Positions 58,799-64,000 of a DNA stretch of 64,000 nt are shown in pieces (position 1 is the stretch's first letter; every line of letters begins with the position of its first letter). The notes beneath the pieces were generated by a model. It was not told where the DNA came from. It did no database searches and saw only the letters and a program-made list of their open reading frames with translations. The stretch is from an uncultured Oscillospiraceae bacterium. Lineage in GTDB: Bacteria; Bacillota; Clostridia; Oscillospirales; Ruminococcaceae. The stretch spans positions 1-64,000 of the forward strand of contig CAKSWY010000001.1 in the NCBI GenBank assembly GCA_934513685.1. Reading direction: 5' to 3'. The position numbers and the translations under genes are program-made.

Positions 58799-60265
58799 GT
58801 GGAAGAACGTCTGCTTTCGCTGTTTGTCTCAATGCTCAACCTGGGACTGGCCGGGGGGCTGGCGGCGCTGTTGGTGCTGCCGGTTCGGCTGGCGCTGAGC
58901 CGGGCGCCCAAGCGGTACAGCTGCTGGCTGTGGGCGGCGGTGTTTTTTCGGTTTGCCTGCCCCTTTGTGCCCCAAAGCCCGCTGGCCCTGGTGGCGGTGC
59001 GCCAGCAGGCCATCGTGACAGAGATCCAGTATCAGGCCGTTCCCCATATTGACACGGGCCTTGCGCCGCTGGACAGCGCGGTCAACCGTCTGCTGCCGGC
59101 GGCAACCCCGATGGCCAGCGCAAACCCGGTGCAGCTGGCACTGCTGATCGGGGCGCGGGTCTGGGCGGTGGGCGCGGTGCTGCTGCTGGCGTGGACGGTG
59201 CTCTCCGCTCTGACGCTTGCCCTGCGGCTACGGACGGCCGCCCAAACGGGACCGGGCGTGTATGAGGCGCCAGGGCTGGAGACCCCGTTTGTTTTGGGGC
59301 TGGTGCGGCCGCGCATCTACCTGCCTGAAGGTCTGTGCGGGCAGGAGCGGGTCTGCATTCTGGCCCATGAGCGGGCGCACATCCGCCGCGGCCATCCGCT
59401 GGCCAAGGCGGCGGCCTGGGGCATCGCCTGCCTGCACTGGATGAACCCGCTGGTGTGGCTGGCCTACTGGCTGCTGGGGCGGGATCTGGAAATGGCCTGC
59501 GACGAGCAGGTGATGGCCGACCTGGGCGGCGGGCAGAAAAAAGTGTATGCCGCCACCTTACTGAACCAGGCGGCAGGCCGCCGGGCCGGGGTGCCGCTGG
59601 CATTTGGGGAAGGGAACGTGAAGGGGCGCATTCATCGGGTGCTGGCCTGGCGCAGTCTCCCCCACGGGGCGGCGGTTTTGCTGGCGGTGCTGACGTTGGC
59701 CGTGGGGGCAGGGCTGCTGTTTGCCCGCCCGCAGAAAACGGTTGAGGCGCAGGCCGGCTGGCCCGTGACCGAGGTGACCATGGCCCTGCCCGCAGGCCGC
59801 CCGGCCGGCACCCTGCCGTTGGCCCTGCCTGAGGGCTGGCAGGTGGGGGAGAACGGCGTGATCGCCACGGCGGACGGAACCGGCGTGGGCGCGGTGATGC
59901 TGGGCATGACCATGGACCTGCCGGAGGACCTGCCCCGAGAGGACTACTACAAGGCGGCCATGGCCGAGCTGCGGCTGAGCAGCGTGATGACGCTGGAGGA
60001 CTACACGCCGGTTTCCAGAGGAGACAGCTGGGAGAAGGCCACCGCCGTGTTCGGCATCAGCGATTATGTGCTGAGCGACGGATACGCCTCCAACGCAGAA
60101 GCCCCGCTGCGGGAACACCCGGCCGTGACGGAGTTTGACTGGGAACAGGGCATCTATGCGCTGGTCTGGTTTGACCCGGATTGCTTTGCGGGCCTGGGCT
60201 TGACGGACGCGCAGGCGATGGAACTGGTGGCGCAGAGGCTGGGCACCCTGCGCACGGCCCAATAA
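58799..60265 (+). CDS. BlaR1/MecR1-like M56 family peptidase
   Basis: A 488-residue membrane protease. Four membrane segments (about 8-32, 36-58, 105-128, and one after the protease at about 280-300) frame a cytosolic zinc peptidase domain with LAHERAHIRRGHPLAKAA (HExxH) and EMACDEQVM (third ligand). The extracellular C-terminal 170 residues are not a penicillin-binding domain: no SxxK or KTG motif is seen, and they resemble other M56 proteins of Clostridia. It should cleave or inactivate BlaI on sensing an envelope signal. The start codon is GTG (58799) after GAGGAG. No beta-lactamase is nearby. Confidence 0.88.
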   Translation: MEERLLSLFVSMLNLGLAGGLAALLVLPVRLALSRAPKRYSCWLWAAVFFRFACPFVPQSPLALVAVRQQAIVTEIQYQAVPHIDTGLAPLDSAVNRLLPAATPMASANPVQLALLIGARVWAVGAVLLLAWTVLSALTLALRLRTAAQTGPGVYEAPGLETPFVLGLVRPRIYLPEGLCGQERVCILAHERAHIRRGHPLAKAAAWGIACLHWMNPLVWLAYWLLGRDLEMACDEQVMADLGGGQKKVYAATLLNQAAGRRAGVPLAFGEGNVKGRIHRVLAWRSLPHGAAVLLAVLTLAVGAGLLFARPQKTVEAQAGWPVTEVTMALPAGRPAGTLPLALPEGWQVGENGVIATADGTGVGAVMLGMTMDLPEDLPREDYYKAAMAELRLSSVMTLEDYTPVSRGDSWEKATAVFGISDYVLSDGYASNAEAPLREHPAVTEFDWEQGIYALVWFDPDCFAGLGLTDAQAMELVAQRLGTLRTAQ

Positions 60266-60271
60266 AACAAA

Positions 60272-60319
60272 AAAGGGCACCCCCGCCGCTGCATGGTGCA
60301 GCGGGCGGGGGTGCCCTTT
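60272..60319. terminator. Bidirectional terminator between blaR1 and clpB
   Basis: AAAGGGCACCCCCGCC (60272-60287) pairs with GGCGGGGGTGCCCTTT (60304-60319), with an inner GCTGCA/TGCAGC arm. Confidence 0.9.
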
Positions 60320-60351
60320 GGCTTTATTTCAGGGAAGCAGTGCCTTTGGTG

Positions 60352-62967
<2,616 letters not shown>

Positions 62968-63045
62968 AAACAACAGCCCTCCTTGTTTGCGGGCCTTTGC
63001 GCCCCGCCGTCCTTGCCGCCTGCAGGTAACTGACTTGCAAGGCGG

Positions 63046-63072
63046 TTAGCAGTCAAAATTTGAAAGCGCTTA
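63046..63072. promoter_or_regulatory. Possible second, degenerate CIRCE half-site
   Basis: TTAGCAGTC (63046-63054), nine bases, AAGCGCTTA (63064-63072). The left arm is identical to the reverse complement of the CIRCE right arm at 63165-63173; the right arm matches 6 of 9. It lies within the clpB leader. Confidence 0.35.
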
Positions 63073-63146
63073 AAAGTGGCTGCACCGGATCGTCTCTGCC
63101 CGTCTGGCCTGGCGTATGCCTGGCCCTCCGGCATTTTGCTCTTCTT

Positions 63147-63173
63147 TTAGCACTCTATCTGTTCGACTGCTAA
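63147..63173. promoter_or_regulatory. CIRCE element (HrcA operator)
   Basis: TTAGCACTC (63147-63155), nine bases, GACTGCTAA (63165-63173). It matches the consensus TTAGCACTC-N9-GAGTGCTAA with one mismatch and lies directly downstream of the clpB -10 box, where HrcA would block transcription. Confidence 0.88.
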
Positions 63174-63174
63174 T

Positions 63175-63203
63175 AATATAAACCTACCCAACTGGTTTGT
63201 CAA
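63175..63203 (-). promoter_or_regulatory. Promoter of clpB
   Basis: Minus strand TTGACA (63203-63198), a 17-base spacer and TATATT (63180-63175); CIRCE begins two bases downstream. Confidence 0.85.
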
Positions 63204-63301
63204 GAGGGCGGCCGAAAATTCTCAGATTGTTCACAAACCACCCCCAGCGAGCAGAAAAAGGCGCAGGGAACGGAATGGAGATTTTGACCGTGCAGGTTTT
63301 C

Positions 63302-63331
63302 TTGACAGAGCATACGGCGGAAAGGTATCAT
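63302..63331 (+). promoter_or_regulatory. Promoter of the second YfhO gene
   Basis: TTGACA (63302-63307), an 18-base spacer and TATCAT (63326-63331), about 46 bases from the start codon. Confidence 0.78.
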
Positions 63332-63376
63332 AAAATTGTAATATTTTCTACTTATATATAAGGAGGCTGCGTCCCT

Positions 63377-64000
63377 TTGCCAACCAACGCACCCACCAGA
63401 AAGCACCCCTGCCTTCGCTGCCTGCTTCTGGCCTTTTGCTGTGCCCTGCTCAGTTTTCTGCCCCTGCTTTTGCAGGACGGCGGGAAGCTGCTGTTCATGT
63501 CCGACTATCTGGAGCAGCAGATCCCCTTCGGTATGTACATCAACGAGTCGGTCAAAAGCGGTCAGGTGTACTGGAGCTGGGGAATGGACCTGGGCACCAA
63601 CTTTATCGGGGCCTTTTCCTTTTATCTGCTGGGCAGCCCGTTTTTCTGGCTGTCCATGCCGTTTCCTTCCTCCTGGTATATCTACATCGCCGGGGTCATC
63701 TACCTTATAAAGTATATGGTGGCCGCTCTGGCGGCGTTTTTGTGGCTGCGGCGGCAGGTGAACGGGGAGAATGCCGCCCTCATCGGCGCACTGCTGTATG
63801 CCTTCAGCGGGTTTCAGTCCCTGAACCTGATCTTCTCCCACTTCCACGATGTGGTGGCGTTGTTCCCGCTGCTGCTGCTGGCGGTGGACCTGTGGGTGCA
63901 GGAGGGCCGCCGCTGGCCGCTGGCTCTGTCAGCCTGTGTCAACCTGCTGACCAACTACGTGTTCTTTGTGGGCGAAGTGGTGTTTCTGGCGGTGTACTAT
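63377..64000 (+). CDS. YfhO family membrane protein (5' part, cut by window edge)
   Basis: The first 208 codons are in the window. The start codon is TTG (63377), 10 bases after AGGAGG at 63361-63366. The protein opens with a membrane helix (CLLLAFCCALLSFLPLLL), then SDYLEQQIPFGMY, SWGMDLGTNFIGAFSFYLLGSPFFW, ALLYAFSGFQSLNLIFSHFHDVVALFPLLLLAVDL and NLLTNYVFFVGEVVF. These align throughout with the YfhO protein at 19022 (GDFNCQQIPFYYY, DLGSDFWNSYSFYLTGSPFWW, FFNHFLDVVALFPYLLW, NLLNNYFFFVGQ). It is predicted to transfer a sugar from polyprenyl phosphate to a wall polymer outside the membrane. Confidence 0.88.
   Translation, partial: MPTNAPTRKHPCLRCLLLAFCCALLSFLPLLLQDGGKLLFMSDYLEQQIPFGMYINESVKSGQVYWSWGMDLGTNFIGAFSFYLLGSPFFWLSMPFPSSWYIYIAGVIYLIKYMVAALAAFLWLRRQVNGENAALIGALLYAFSGFQSLNLIFSHFHDVVALFPLLLLAVDLWVQEGRRWPLALSACVNLLTNYVFFVGEVVFLAVYY

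Overview
The window reads as chromosome of a strictly anaerobic, GC-rich Gram-positive gut bacterium, most likely of the Oscillospiraceae/Ruminococcaceae (Faecalibacterium, Subdoligranulum and Gemmiger type). This placement is inferred. It rests on the type III glutamine synthetase, desulfoferrodoxin, proofreading-less DNA polymerase I, YfhO and GtrB-type cell-wall glycosylation proteins, AGGAGG-type ribosome binding sites, TTGACA/TATAAT promoters, HrcA/CIRCE control of clpB, and short intergenic palindromic repeats of a kind common in these genomes. There are no insertion sequences, prophage, integrase, CRISPR array or rRNA operon. Two tRNAs are present (a partial Lys and a Val).

Layout. 1-4.6 kb: partial tRNA-Lys, a DUF4236 membrane protein, a two-gene PLP sulfur amino-acid operon and tRNA-Val. 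4.8-9.5 kb: two GtrB-like glycosyltransferases, a CYTH protein, a GlfT/rhamnosyl-type glycosyltransferase and a hemolysin III/PAQR protein. 9.9-16.7 kb, all minus strand: a secreted barnase-like ribonuclease coupled to a gamma-carbonic anhydrase, a MATE pump, then polA-rimI-tsaD. 17-26.9 kb: AIM24/TIGR00266 protein, dusB, YfhO, tex, nnrD, a sirtuin and an RlmI-type methyltransferase. 27-33.5 kb: glnN, glnA, an ANTAR regulator and pyrG. 33.6-40.3 kb: desulfoferrodoxin, a hypothetical protein, an aminotransferase, a wall-binding pair (SpoIID/six PG-binding repeats, and M15/PG-binding) and a Cys-rich mini-protein behind a structured leader. 40.6-44.2 kb: bioY-bioB-bioD-bioA behind a BirA-type operator. 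44.2-51.2 kb: DegV, glgB, a NiaR-type repressor, a DUF3810 protein and a GH25 muramidase. 51.3-57.9 kb: a LytTR regulator, a glycosyltransferase, an undecaprenyl-phosphate sugar transferase, a small anchored protein, an AraC regulator and a formate/nitrite channel. 58-64 kb: palindromic repeats, BlaI/BlaR1, clpB with CIRCE, and the start of a second YfhO gene.

How it fits together. Nitrogen assimilation is the most coherent story. Both glutamine synthetase genes have strong promoters followed by leaders that can fold either into a terminator or into a short competing hairpin. An ANTAR-domain (RNA-binding antiterminator) protein is encoded directly after glnA, and its receiver domain lacks the phosphoacceptor Asp. 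Two other receiver-type regulators here (LytTR and AraC) also lack it, and no histidine kinase is encoded nearby. The second theme is the cell envelope: GtrB/YfhO glycosylation, several GT2 enzymes, a priming sugar transferase and wall-binding hydrolases. Biotin synthesis is present only from 7-keto-8-aminopelargonate onward.
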